39,539 nucleotides of DNA from Thalassospira xianhensis MCCC 1A02616 (GTDB lineage: Bacteria > Pseudomonadota > Alphaproteobacteria > Rhodospirillales > Thalassospiraceae), in NCBI RefSeq assembly GCF_003326475.1, contig NZ_JPWA01000041.1, positions 1 to 39,539 on the forward strand. The letters are read 5' to 3'. A program made the translations under genes and the position numbers. This document shows positions 1 through 9,100 of this stretch, piece after piece (positions within the stretch are counted from its first letter, which is position 1; each line of letters begins with the position of its first letter). The notes under the pieces were generated by a model. It ran no database searches. It worked only from the letters and a program-made list of their open reading frames with translations, and was not told the DNA's origin.

Positions 1-171
1 GCTCCCAAAGGCAAGGGTGGTCAACGCCCGAACCGTGGCGGCCCGAACAAGGGCGGCGACCGTTCCGGTGGCGGGCATGGACGTCCGAACAACGCCCCGG
101 CCAAAAATAACCAGATCAACGAGGATTCACCTTTCGCCAAGCTGAAGGAAATGCTTGCGGCAAAGGGGTGA
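1..171 (+). CDS. C-terminal tail of a helicase-like protein (partial, 5' end outside window)
   Basis: An open frame runs from base 1 to TGA at 169-171 and gives 56 residues. They are a Gly/Arg/Asn/Lys-rich disordered stretch followed by a short helical end (SPFAKLKEMLAAKG). In many alphaproteobacteria a superfamily II DNA/RNA helicase with such a basic tail lies directly upstream of a short S4-domain gene, as here. The helicase assignment therefore rests on the tail and the neighbour; no catalytic motif is in the window. A hairpin at 193-218 follows the stop. Confidence 0.6.
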   Translation, partial: APKGKGGQRPNRGGPNKGGDRSGGGHGRPNNAPAKNNQINEDSPFAKLKEMLAAKG

Positions 172-192
172 TCCTGAACTGTTTTCGGCACC

Positions 193-218
193 ACGGCGAC
201 CCTTTGCGGGGTCGCCGT
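193..218 (+). terminator. Hairpin after the helicase-like gene
   Basis: A perfect 10-bp stem (193-202 with 209-218) closes a 6-base loop, 21 bases after the stop codon. The following T-tract is weak (TTCTGCTTT), so this is a probable but not strong Rho-independent terminator or a 3'-end stabiliser. Confidence 0.5.
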
Positions 219-246
219 TCTGCTTTGGGGATGGTAAAAACAATCC

Positions 247-651
247 ATGACACTTGATCAGACAGGCAGCAAGGTCCGTATAGACAAATGGCTATGGTAT
301 GCGCGGTTCTATAAAACGCGCTCGCTTGCCAGCAAGGCGTGTCAGTCGGGCCATATCGTGCTGAACGGGCAATCTGTATCCAAGGCCAGTGTGACGGTCG
401 TGGCCGGGGATCGGCTGCAATTCTTTCAGGGGCCACATCTGCGGGTGATCGAGGTGGTGGCACCGGGGGACCGTCGCGGACCAGCCCCCGAAGCCCAACT
501 GCTTTACGTTGATCATTCCCCGCCGCGTGTGGCGAAAAAGGAAGTTGCATCGGATATCCGAACCGCCCCGATTGCCGAACGTGAAGCCGGAAGCGGTCGT
601 CCGACAAAAGCCGAAAGGCGCGCAACAGACCGGTTGCGTGGTGATGAATAG
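247..651 (+). CDS. S4-domain RNA-binding protein (HslR/Hsp15-like)
   Basis: This 134-residue protein opens with a classical S4 fold at about residues 11-70 (RIDKWLWYARFYKTRSLA, then a GHIVLNG turn and a second basic strand). Small S4 proteins of this group bind structured RNA. E. coli Hsp15 binds 50S subunits carrying stalled nascent chains, so a ribosome-associated role is a reasonable inference. The C-terminal third is charged (KKEVASD, then an RPTKAERRATDRLR end) and probably disordered, which is normal for the alphaproteobacterial version. It follows the helicase tail after 75 bases containing a hairpin. ATG 247 is the first start that keeps the whole S4 fold. Confidence 0.85.
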   Translation: MTLDQTGSKVRIDKWLWYARFYKTRSLASKACQSGHIVLNGQSVSKASVTVVAGDRLQFFQGPHLRVIEVVAPGDRRGPAPEAQLLYVDHSPPRVAKKEVASDIRTAPIAEREAGSGRPTKAERRATDRLRGDE

Positions 652-747
652 TATTTTACACGCAGTAATCTGATCTAACGCCAGGTACGGCGCGAACAAT
701 ATATCGGGTTGTAGAACCTTCAGGATCTTCTTGCCTTGGGCTTAGGC

Positions 748-778
748 TTGGGCTATTGATCCTATATTAAGGTATAAT
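748..778 (+). promoter_or_regulatory. Candidate promoter of the type I secretion operon
   Basis: A perfect TATAAT at 773-778 lies 48 bases before the first transporter ATG (827). The best -35 match is TTGGGC (748-753), with a long 19-base spacer. The -10 is convincing and the -35 is weak, so an activator or another sigma could be involved. No other -10 of this quality was seen between the S4 gene and 827. Confidence 0.45.
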
Positions 779-826
779 ACACCCACTTTAGTATGGTTTC
801 GCTCGGACCTGGAGAATAACGGCGTT

Positions 827-2542
827 ATGAAACGCAAGCCTGGCCTGCATATAGGGACGTTGTCGCATCTGGGCGCGGGCCGTTTCACCATTTTGCTCGC
901 AGCACTTGTGATCAACCTTTTGTCGCTGGCTTTGCCTGTAACCCTGTTGCAGGTCTATGACCGCGTGCTGCCCCACAATGCCATTCCGACTTTGACCCTG
1001 CTGGTTCTGGGTGTGTTCGGCGCACTGGCGCTTGAGGCGATCCTGCGTCTGGGACGTGCCTATATCTCGTCGCTGTCAGCAGCCAAGTTCGAACATAGAA
1101 GCTCGCAATCTGCCGTTGGCCATCTGCTTGCGACCAGTCTTTCCGACTACGAGAAAACAGCACCGGGCCTGCATCTGCAGCGGTTGAACAGTCTGAATGT
1201 CCTGCGTGATTTCTATGCCGGGCAGGCTATCGGGGCAGTCATTGATCTGCCGTTCATTGCTCTGTTCCTTGGTCTGATCGCGATTATCGGGGGCAAGCTT
1301 GTCATTGTTCCTCTGGTTATTCTGATGGCCTTCATGTTGACGGCGATGGTGCTGGGGCGGCGATTGCGCCAGGCTCTTGATGAACGCAGTCAGGCCGACG
1401 AGCGGCGTTACAATTTCATCATCGAAACCCTGACCGGTATTCACACCATCAAGGCAATGGCGATGGAAAACATGATGATCCGTCGTCATGACCAGTTGCA
1501 GAACCAGTGTTCCGAGGATGACCTTGCTGCTGCGCGCAGTGCACATGCCGCGATCAATTCCAGTGCCAGCTTTTCGATGATCACCATGATCCTGGTTGCC
1601 GGTGCTGGCAGTCTTCTGGTCATCGATGCCGATTTGACGGTCGGTGGTCTGGCGGCTTGCACCATGCTGGCCGGGCGTTCGATCCAGCCGCTGCAACGAG
1701 CCATGGGCCTTTGGACCCAGTTTCAGAATATTCGCGTGGCGCGTGATCGTTGTCGCGAACTTTTCCGGTTACCCCCGGAAGACGCCGAAGATGCTACTGA
1801 AATGCCGCCTCTTGACGGACGCATAGAGCTTGACGATGTCAGTTTCTCGCATACTGGCGGGGAGAAAATTTTTGAAAATCTGACACTTTCGATCCAACCG
1901 GGCGAGTCAGTGGCGATCACCGGCGAGAATGGAACCGGCAAAACCACTTTGCTGTGGCTTCTTATGGGGGCTTTGCGCCCCGATAGCGGTACAGTGCGGC
2001 TTGATGGCCGGGATCCTCAGAAATACGCATCGGAATCGATCCGCCGCCAGATTGCCTACCTGCCGCAGCATGGTGTGATGTTCAAGGGAACGATCCTTGA
2101 AAACATCACATCCTTCCGCAAGGAAATCGGAAGTGACCGTGTCGTGGAAATTTCGCGGCGTCTGGGGCTTGATGAAATCGTCATGCGCATGCCCAACGGT
2201 TACGATACCGAAGTGGGCGGGCAGGCATCCGAAACCCTGCCGCGAGGTGTCAAACAGCGTATCGCAATTGCCCGTGCACTGATCGACTATCCGCGAATTG
2301 TGCTGTTCGACGAAGCCAACAGTTCGCTTGATATTGCTGGCGATAACATTCTGGCCGGTCTGCTGATTGAACTTCGCAAGCATTGTACGCTGGTGATGGT
2401 GTCGCACCGCCCATCATTGATCGCCCTTGCGGACAAACAATATCGGCTGATTGAAAAACGTCTGGTCCCGGTTTTGCGGCGAAGCGGAACCCAGCCGGTG
2501 ATTGAGGCGGAAGAAGTCGAACGCGCGGGAGCCCGGTCATGA
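827..2542 (+). CDS. Type I secretion ABC transporter half 1 (permease-ATPase, PrtD-like size)
   Basis: This 571-residue ABC exporter half has a transmembrane domain (residues about 20-290) with no N-terminal peptidase-like domain, then a nucleotide-binding domain. Visible motifs are Walker A GENGTGKT (366-373), Q-loop Q414, Walker B IVLFDE (491-496), D-loop SSLD and switch histidine H527. The ABC signature normally reads LSGGQ but is LPRGV here (471-475), so the signature Ser is Pro and the first Gly is Arg. The family energises export of RTX-type proteins across both membranes with an HlyD adaptor and a TolC-type channel. ATG 827 follows GGAG at 811-814. The stop overlaps the next start as ATGA (2539-2542), implying translational coupling. 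The substrate is almost certainly the giant protein at 6172. Confidence 0.9.
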   Translation: MKRKPGLHIGTLSHLGAGRFTILLAALVINLLSLALPVTLLQVYDRVLPHNAIPTLTLLVLGVFGALALEAILRLGRAYISSLSAAKFEHRSSQSAVGHLLATSLSDYEKTAPGLHLQRLNSLNVLRDFYAGQAIGAVIDLPFIALFLGLIAIIGGKLVIVPLVILMAFMLTAMVLGRRLRQALDERSQADERRYNFIIETLTGIHTIKAMAMENMMIRRHDQLQNQCSEDDLAAARSAHAAINSSASFSMITMILVAGAGSLLVIDADLTVGGLAACTMLAGRSIQPLQRAMGLWTQFQNIRVARDRCRELFRLPPEDAEDATEMPPLDGRIELDDVSFSHTGGEKIFENLTLSIQPGESVAITGENGTGKTTLLWLLMGALRPDSGTVRLDGRDPQKYASESIRRQIAYLPQHGVMFKGTILENITSFRKEIGSDRVVEISRRLGLDEIVMRMPNGYDTEVGGQASETLPRGVKQRIAIARALIDYPRIVLFDEANSSLDIAGDNILAGLLIELRKHCTLVMVSHRPSLIALADKQYRLIEKRLVPVLRRSGTQPVIEAEEVERAGARS

Positions 2543-4677
2543 ATATCGAAAACATGGATTTCGCGCTGAACTACCGTATGGGCCTTGCAAGCCACGACGC
2601 CCAGTCAGATTTCGATGCCTGTCTGTGGCCGCTATTACAGGCGCTTGGCTGGCGCGGGCTGCCCCGTCAGGTTGCCGAAGCATTGCCGCACATGGACGAG
2701 GCACTTGATCTTACCGATTTTCGAAATGTGCTGGCGAACCTGAATTACCGGTCGCGCGAGATTGATACCACATTTGACCGGATTGATGATCGCCTGATGC
2801 CCTGCTTGTTTGTGCCAGATAACGGCACCGCACTTGTGGTGATCAAGCCGGAAAATGTTGGCATTCGGGTTTTTGATGGTGGTACGAGCCGCGAAAAGGT
2901 GATCCAGCCCGGCAATCTGCCCGGGCGGTTGTTCCAGTTCACCCAGGCTGGCCGGAACGAACGATTCTTTGAAGATGACAAGCGTGGCTGGTTTGGTGGA
3001 ATTACGGACAGGTTTTCTGCTCTTGGCGGACAGCTTTTGCTGATTACGCTGACGCTCAATCTGATGGCCTTGGCCAGCCCGCTGTTTGTCATGGGGATAT
3101 ATGACCGGGTTATCGGCACGCGATCCATCCCCATGCTGATCCAGTTCGGGATTGGTATGGGAATTGTTCTGATCCTTGACTGGGTCTTGCGCAATTTACG
3201 CAGTCAGATGGTCTGCCATTTTGGTGCGCGCCTTGATACCCTTGTCAGCAGTGCCATATTCGAACGTCTTTTGTCCCTGCCACCGGCCTTTACCGAACGG
3301 GCACCGGTCGGGGTGCAGATTTCGCGCATTCGCGATTTTGAAAGCGTGCGTGAATTCTTCAGCGGACCGATGGCGCTTGTCATTCTTGAAATGCCGTTCC
3401 TGCCGGTCTTCCTGATCGTGCTGGCGATCCTTGGAGGCTGGCTTGCCCTTATTCCGATTGGGCTGATTGTTATTTTCGCCCTGATCGGCATGGTGTCCTT
3501 CCCGGTCGTATCACGACGGGTTTCGGAACTTGGCCGTAATGGTGCGAACCGGCAGGAATTCCTTGTCGAGACGGTCGGCAAGATGCATGCGTTGAAATAT
3601 ACCGGTGCAGAACATCGCTGGCTGTCGCGGTTTCGCGATATTTCGGCCGATACGGCATATGCCGGGTTCCGGGTGGCGATGGTCAATAATGTGATCAACA
3701 CGTCTGCCCAGATTTTGATGATTTCTGCCGGTGCGCTTATTCTTGCCTTTGGCGCAACGCAGGTGATGGCCGGTTCAATGACCATCGGTGCGCTGGTGGC
3801 ATCAATGATGCTGGCATGGCGTGTTCTTGGCCCGATCAATCAGGCATTTGTCGGCATGCCGCGCCTTGCCCAGTTGCGAGGCTCCGTGCGCCAGATCAAT
3901 CGCCTTATGACCCTGGCGCCTGAACGTGATCTGGTGCCCCGCACAGTCGGGCAACGCCGGTTCGAAGGCAATGTGACCTTCTCGCGTGTCAGTTTCCGCT
4001 ATACGCCGGATTCCGATCCGGCACTGGTCGGGGTGAATTTCGATATCAAGGCCGGGCAGGTGGTTGCGGTTGTCGGATCCAACGGGGCTGGCAAGTCATC
4101 GCTGATCAAATTGATCGCCGGTATGTATCAGCCACAGGCCGGGGCGGTCCTGATTGACGGGGCGGATATTCGCCAGATGGACCCGCAAACCCTGCGTCAG
4201 TCGATTTCCTATGTGCCGCAGGATGTTGAATTTTTCCGCGGATCAATTGCGCAAAACCTGCGCCTTGCCAACCCGATTGCATCACCCGATGAATTGCGGA
4301 TGGCCTGTATGTCTGCAGGCATTCTTTCCGAAATCGAAGCCTTGCCCGACGGTTTTGAAACCCGGATCGGGGATCAGCATTCGTCGCGCTTTTCGGCGAG
4401 TTTCCTGCAGCGACTTGCGCTGGCACGTGCCTTTGTCCGCGAAGCTCCGATCATCCTGTTTGACGAGCCGACCAATGGTTTGGATCAGAAAGCGGATCGG
4501 GCATTCCAGCATGCGATCAATCGCCTGCGCGGCGGATCGACGATTTTCCTGATTACCCATCGGCCCAGCCACCTTGATCTGGCCGACCGCATAATTGTTC
4601 TTGAAGCCGGGCAGGTGCGTGCCGATGCACCGCCTGCTCGCATCAAGCAGCAGGTGCTTGACGGAGGTTTCCTATGA
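2539..4677 (+). CDS. Type I secretion ABC transporter half 2 with C39-like N-terminal domain (LapB-like)
   Basis: The 712-residue protein has three parts: an N-terminal domain of about 150 residues resembling the inactive C39-peptidase-like module of LapB/HlyB-type exporters, a transmembrane domain (about 160-440), and an ATPase domain. Motifs are Walker A GSNGAGKS (513-520), Q561, Walker B IILFDE (638-643), D-loop NGLD and H674. The signature region reads RFSASFLQR (617-625) in place of LSGGQ. C39-like domains are known to bind substrate without cleaving it; no convincing Cys-His pair is seen here. It probably forms a heterodimer with the preceding half-transporter. It overlaps both neighbours by ATGA (2539-2542 and 4674-4677), so the three genes form one translationally coupled unit. 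Confidence 0.9.
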   Translation: MNIENMDFALNYRMGLASHDAQSDFDACLWPLLQALGWRGLPRQVAEALPHMDEALDLTDFRNVLANLNYRSREIDTTFDRIDDRLMPCLFVPDNGTALVVIKPENVGIRVFDGGTSREKVIQPGNLPGRLFQFTQAGRNERFFEDDKRGWFGGITDRFSALGGQLLLITLTLNLMALASPLFVMGIYDRVIGTRSIPMLIQFGIGMGIVLILDWVLRNLRSQMVCHFGARLDTLVSSAIFERLLSLPPAFTERAPVGVQISRIRDFESVREFFSGPMALVILEMPFLPVFLIVLAILGGWLALIPIGLIVIFALIGMVSFPVVSRRVSELGRNGANRQEFLVETVGKMHALKYTGAEHRWLSRFRDISADTAYAGFRVAMVNNVINTSAQILMISAGALILAFGATQVMAGSMTIGALVASMMLAWRVLGPINQAFVGMPRLAQLRGSVRQINRLMTLAPERDLVPRTVGQRRFEGNVTFSRVSFRYTPDSDPALVGVNFDIKAGQVVAVVGSNGAGKSSLIKLIAGMYQPQAGAVLIDGADIRQMDPQTLRQSISYVPQDVEFFRGSIAQNLRLANPIASPDELRMACMSAGILSEIEALPDGFETRIGDQHSSRFSASFLQRLALARAFVREAPIILFDEPTNGLDQKADRAFQHAINRLRGGSTIFLITHRPSHLDLADRIIVLEAGQVRADAPPARIKQQVLDGGFL

Positions 4678-6026
4678 GCGAAGCAGTTCAGAACACCGCA
4701 ATAGAACGGTTCCGCCAGTCGCGCCGCATGGCACGCTATCTGTCACATGCTGTATTGCTGGAAGAAGGCGGAATTTCTGTCTTTGTCCGTTCGGCAATGG
4801 TCATGCTTTCGGTCGGTTTCATCGCCCTCATCGCGTGGGCGGCAACCACTCAGATCAAGGAAACTGCAACCACCTTCGGGCAGGTGATGCCAACCGGTGC
4901 GGTCAACAAGATCCAGCATCTTGAAGGCGGGATCATTTCCGAAATCATGGTACGTGACGGTGATCTGGTCGAGAAAGATCAGGTTCTGATGCGCCTGAAA
5001 CCCGAGGCATCGCAGGCAGAATTGTCGCAGGCCGAAACCAAACTGGCCAGCCTGCGTCTTGAAGCCGAACGTTATCGCGCACTGGCAGAATCGCGTGAAC
5101 CCGATTTTACCCTTCTGATAGACCGGTATCCTGAACTGGCAAAGAATCAGCAGGAAATCTATCGAATCAAGACCGATCTTGATAGCAGTCAGCGCGAAAT
5201 CCTCGAAGTCCAGATCAAGGAGCGCAATGCCGAGCTGGCCCAGCTCCAGCAACAGGAAGCGACATTGCGCCGTTCTGTCGACCTGCTCAATCAGGAAGTA
5301 ACGATGCGTCGCTCGCTTTATGAGCAGGGGCTTAACTCCAAGGTGCTGTTCCTGAATATCCAGCGCGAACTGAACGAGGCGCAGGGCAATCTGTCGGGCG
5401 TGGTTGCCGAAATGGCACGTGCGCGCGAAACCATCGCCGAAGCCAACTTGCGTCAGAATGAATTGGAACACAGTCAGCGCGAGGAGGCGCTAAGTGAACT
5501 CGGGCGGCTCGGTGGTGAAATTGCCCAGGCTGATGAGGCCCTGCGCAAGCTTAAGGACAGGGTCGCGCGACTTGAAATTCGCGCGCCATCCAAAGGCTAT
5601 ATCAAGGGGCTGCAATTTACCACGATTGGTGGGGTTATTGCTCCGGCACAGGTGGTCATGGAACTGGTACCGACTGACGAGGCGCTGGTCGCGGAAACCC
5701 GGATTTCGACCGAGGATATCGGCCATGTCCATTTGGGGCAGCCGGTGACTGTTAAAGTCAGCGCGTTTGATTATATACGATATGGTAGTATCAGTGGTGA
5801 ATTGGTATCGATATCGGCCTCTACTTTTGTTGATGAAGAAGGCCGACCGTATTATAAAGGAAGGGTAGCACTTGATTCCGACCATGTCGGTGAAGGTGCA
5901 CAGGCTCAGCCGATTATCCCCGGCATGACGGTTCAGGCCGATATCCAGACGGGGGAAAGGACGTTGCTGCAATATCTGCTCAAGCCGGTTTATGTCTCGC
6001 TTGATCAGGCATTTAGCGAACGCTGA
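4674..6026 (+). CDS. Type I secretion membrane fusion protein (HlyD family)
   Basis: This 450-residue periplasmic adaptor has a cytoplasmic N-tail, one membrane anchor (about 38-58), and a lipoyl-like half motif (HLEGGIISEIMVRDGD). A long charged coiled-coil hairpin (about 115-300) comes next, then the second lipoyl half (LEIRAPSKGYIKGL) and a beta-barrel ending GMTVQADIQTGERTLLQYLL, a hallmark of HlyD/PrtE/LapC adaptors. It bridges the inner-membrane ABC pair to a TolC-like channel. Its start overlaps the ABC stop as ATGA. It is the last transporter gene; a 145-base structured gap separates it from the substrate gene. No TolC-like gene is in the window, so the outer membrane partner must be encoded elsewhere. 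Confidence 0.93.
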   Translation: MSEAVQNTAIERFRQSRRMARYLSHAVLLEEGGISVFVRSAMVMLSVGFIALIAWAATTQIKETATTFGQVMPTGAVNKIQHLEGGIISEIMVRDGDLVEKDQVLMRLKPEASQAELSQAETKLASLRLEAERYRALAESREPDFTLLIDRYPELAKNQQEIYRIKTDLDSSQREILEVQIKERNAELAQLQQQEATLRRSVDLLNQEVTMRRSLYEQGLNSKVLFLNIQRELNEAQGNLSGVVAEMARARETIAEANLRQNELEHSQREEALSELGRLGGEIAQADEALRKLKDRVARLEIRAPSKGYIKGLQFTTIGGVIAPAQVVMELVPTDEALVAETRISTEDIGHVHLGQPVTVKVSAFDYIRYGSISGELVSISASTFVDEEGRPYYKGRVALDSDHVGEGAQAQPIIPGMTVQADIQTGERTLLQYLLKPVYVSLDQAFSER

Positions 6027-6086
6027 GTTTTCATAATGGTCCCGCTGGAAATGTTTGGTTCATTTCTACTGCCTGGCCGCAAGTTT

Positions 6087-6156
6087 CTCTGGTAAAACAG
6101 AGGATTCTATACTTTTGTATAGAAATGCGGATCGGGGATTCCCTTCCCGCATTTCT
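6087..6156 (+). promoter_or_regulatory. Structured leader with three hairpins, two mutually exclusive, before the giant adhesin
   Basis: Three inverted repeats lie in the last 85 bases before the adhesin ATG. (a) CTCTG 6087-6091 pairs with CAGAG 6098-6102. (b) TTCTATAC 6105-6112 pairs with GTATAGAA 6117-6124 around a TTTT loop. (c) AGAAATGCGG 6121-6130 pairs perfectly with 6147-6156. Hairpins (b) and (c) share bases 6121-6124 and cannot be fully formed together. Hairpin (c) ends two bases before the Shine-Dalgarno GGAGA (6158-6162). None has a terminator-type T-tract. The likely role is differential mRNA stability or translation of substrate versus transporter; this is inference. Confidence 0.5.
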
Positions 6157-6171
6157 CGGAGAATGGGCTAG

Positions 6172-9100
6172 ATGGCGGACGATCCTCGCGACGCAGAAGA
6201 CACTCGCAATGAACTGGGCGGTAACCGGTCTGAAACGGATACCGGCGCTGATGATCTTTTGCGTGATGATCGCGGTGACGATGACGCGGACGAACATGTC
6301 GAACTGCATGGCGATAAGGATGGTGACGGGCCCGGTTCCAACGAACAGCTTGGCAATGTTCATTACGGCAATCAGGTCAATAACCCGCAAGGCGAACAGC
6401 AGCGCGAGTTTCGCCGCCGCAATGCCGGTGACAAGCGGGCAGAGGAAACAATCCAGGCCGAGGCGACCGAAAAGCAGACTCTGGCCGAGTCTGAGCGTAC
6501 AGAGCTCGAAAACAACATAGACACGGTTGGCGAGGGATCTGAAACCGCCGATGGCAGTTCCGGCCGGGACCCGATCTCCCTTCGTGCCGGTGAAACAGGC
6601 AATCCGCAGAATCTGCAACCGGTTTCCACGCCGGACACAACAGCGATTCCTGGCGCGCGCGAAGGTGGTCGAGGCCGATCGGGAGAAAATTTTGAACCCG
6701 ATTTCGTTGCGCAGGCAACGCCAGAAGCTTCCGAAAACGCGGTACCTGCAGGCGCGGTTGCCTCTGACGACGCAAATGATGCTCTGGAGGAGGAGCCTCA
6801 GGTCGAAGTAGCAAAAGTTGCCGATACACCCAGCCTGTCGGCAGCAGATGTTATCGGCGATGAAGACAGCGCGATCTCGCTTGACGTGTCCGCAGCTCTT
6901 CGTGACCTTGATGGTGGAAACGAAACACTCTCGATCACGATCTCGGGTCTGCCTGATGGCGCGGTTTTGTCAGCGGGCACGAATAACGGTAATGGTACCT
7001 GGACGCTGACGCCGGGGCAGCTCGCGGGTCTTACGATAACGCCGGGCGAAAATTACAACGGCAGTTTCGATCTGTCGGTGACCGCAACCAGCACCGAGGC
7101 AAACGGCAGCAAATCCTCCACAAGTACAACCTTCACGGTTGATGTCGCGGCTGTTGCGGATGGTGCGACGCTGGATGTCAGCGATGCGTCTGGCGTGGAA
7201 GACAGTGCGATAGCGCTGTCGATTGATACCGAACTGCTTGACGCGAACGAGGGCATCTCGATTACCATCTCTGGCGTGCCCGATGGTGCAACCCTGTCTG
7301 CCGGAACCGATAATGGTGATGGAACCTGGACCCTTGATGTCGCCGATCTCGAAGGCCTGACGATCACACCCGGTGAAAATTTCAGCGGCAGCTTCGACCT
7401 GACCGTATCTGTCTCGACAACTGACGGCACGGATAGCGCAGTCGTTGTCGAAGAGATTACGGTTGATGTTGCCGGTGTCGCGGATGCGCCGACATTGGAG
7501 GCTTCTGACGCAAGTGGTTCCGAAGATTCGGCTATTGCGCTGGATATTGATGCGGGCCTCATGGACGGTTCAGAAGTCCTGACCATCACGATTAGTGGTG
7601 TTCCGGATGGTGCAACCCTGTCGGCGGGTACTGACAATGGTGATGGCACCTGGACGCTGGCTTCGGGTGACCTTGACGGTCTGACGATTACGCCTGCGAA
7701 TGACTTCTCCGGCAGTTTCGAGCTCGGCGTGACGGTGACGTCTGCCGATGGCGAAGACGTTGCGACCACAACGGGCAGCATCACTGTTGATGTTACTGGG
7801 GTGGCAGATAACCCGGCCCTTGAAGTTTCGAACGCCTCCGGTAACGAAGACGGTGCTATCGGACTGGATATCGATGCGGCTCTGACGGATGGTTCCGAAG
7901 TCCTGATGGTCACGATCTCTGGTGTTCCGGATGGTGCTACCCTGTCGGCGGGTACAGACAATGGTGACGGTACATGGACGCTGGGTTCGGATGACCTTGA
8001 CGGTCTGACGATCACGCCTGCGAATGACTTCAGCGGATCGTTTGATCTGACAGTTACTGCGCAGTCTGCGGATGGTGAAGATGTTGCCACGAGCAGTGGT
8101 ACCATCACGGTCGATGTTGCTGGTCTTGCGGACACTCCGACGCTTGATATTGCGGATGCATCTGGCAATGAAGACTCAGCCATTACGCTCGATATTGATG
8201 CAAGTCTGACAGATGCATCTGAAGTCCTGACAGTCACGATCTCGGGCGTGCCGGAAGGTGCAACTTTGTCGGCGGGTACCGATAATGGCGATGGCAGCTG
8301 GACTTTGTCTGCTGCCGACCTGAACGGACTGACGATCACGCCTGCGGATGATTTCTCCGGTAGCTTCGAGCTTGGTGTGACGGCAACGTCTGCCGATGGC
8401 GAAGACGTTGTGACTACAACGGGTACTATTGCTGTTGATGTTGCTGGTGTTGCTGACGCACCGACCCTTGACGTTTCGAACGCTTCAGGTGCCGAAGACA
8501 GTGCCATCGCTCTAGACATTGATGCAGCTCTGACAGATGCGTCCGAAGTCCTGACGGTCACGATCTCCGGCCTGCCAGAAGGTGCGACCTTATCTGCAGG
8601 TACCGACAACGGTGATGGTAGCTGGACTCTTGGTTCCGATCAGCTTGCAGGCCTGACGATTACCCCGCCATACGAGTATTGGGGATCATTTGACATCGGT
8701 GTGACGGTGACTTCCACCGATGGATCAGACAGCCAGAGCGTTTCGAATACCATAACCGTTGATGTCATATCGGACGGGCGAGAGACCATCATCGGCAGTG
8801 ATGGCAAGGATCAGATCACCGCCGGTGATACCGACGATTACATCGAAGGCGGCTGGGATCATGACAGCATCGCATCGGGTGCGGGCGACGATACGGTATA
8901 TGGTGGTGATGGCCATGACACGATTGATGCCGGTGCCGGAGACGACAGCGTTTATGGCGGTACCGGGCACGATACGATTGCCGGTGGCGAGGGGAATGAT
9001 TACCTCGACGGTGGCAGTGGCGAAGACATCATCACTGGTGGTGCCGGGGATGATACCCTTGAAGGCGGTAGCGGCAACGACACGCTTGATGGGGGCGAAG

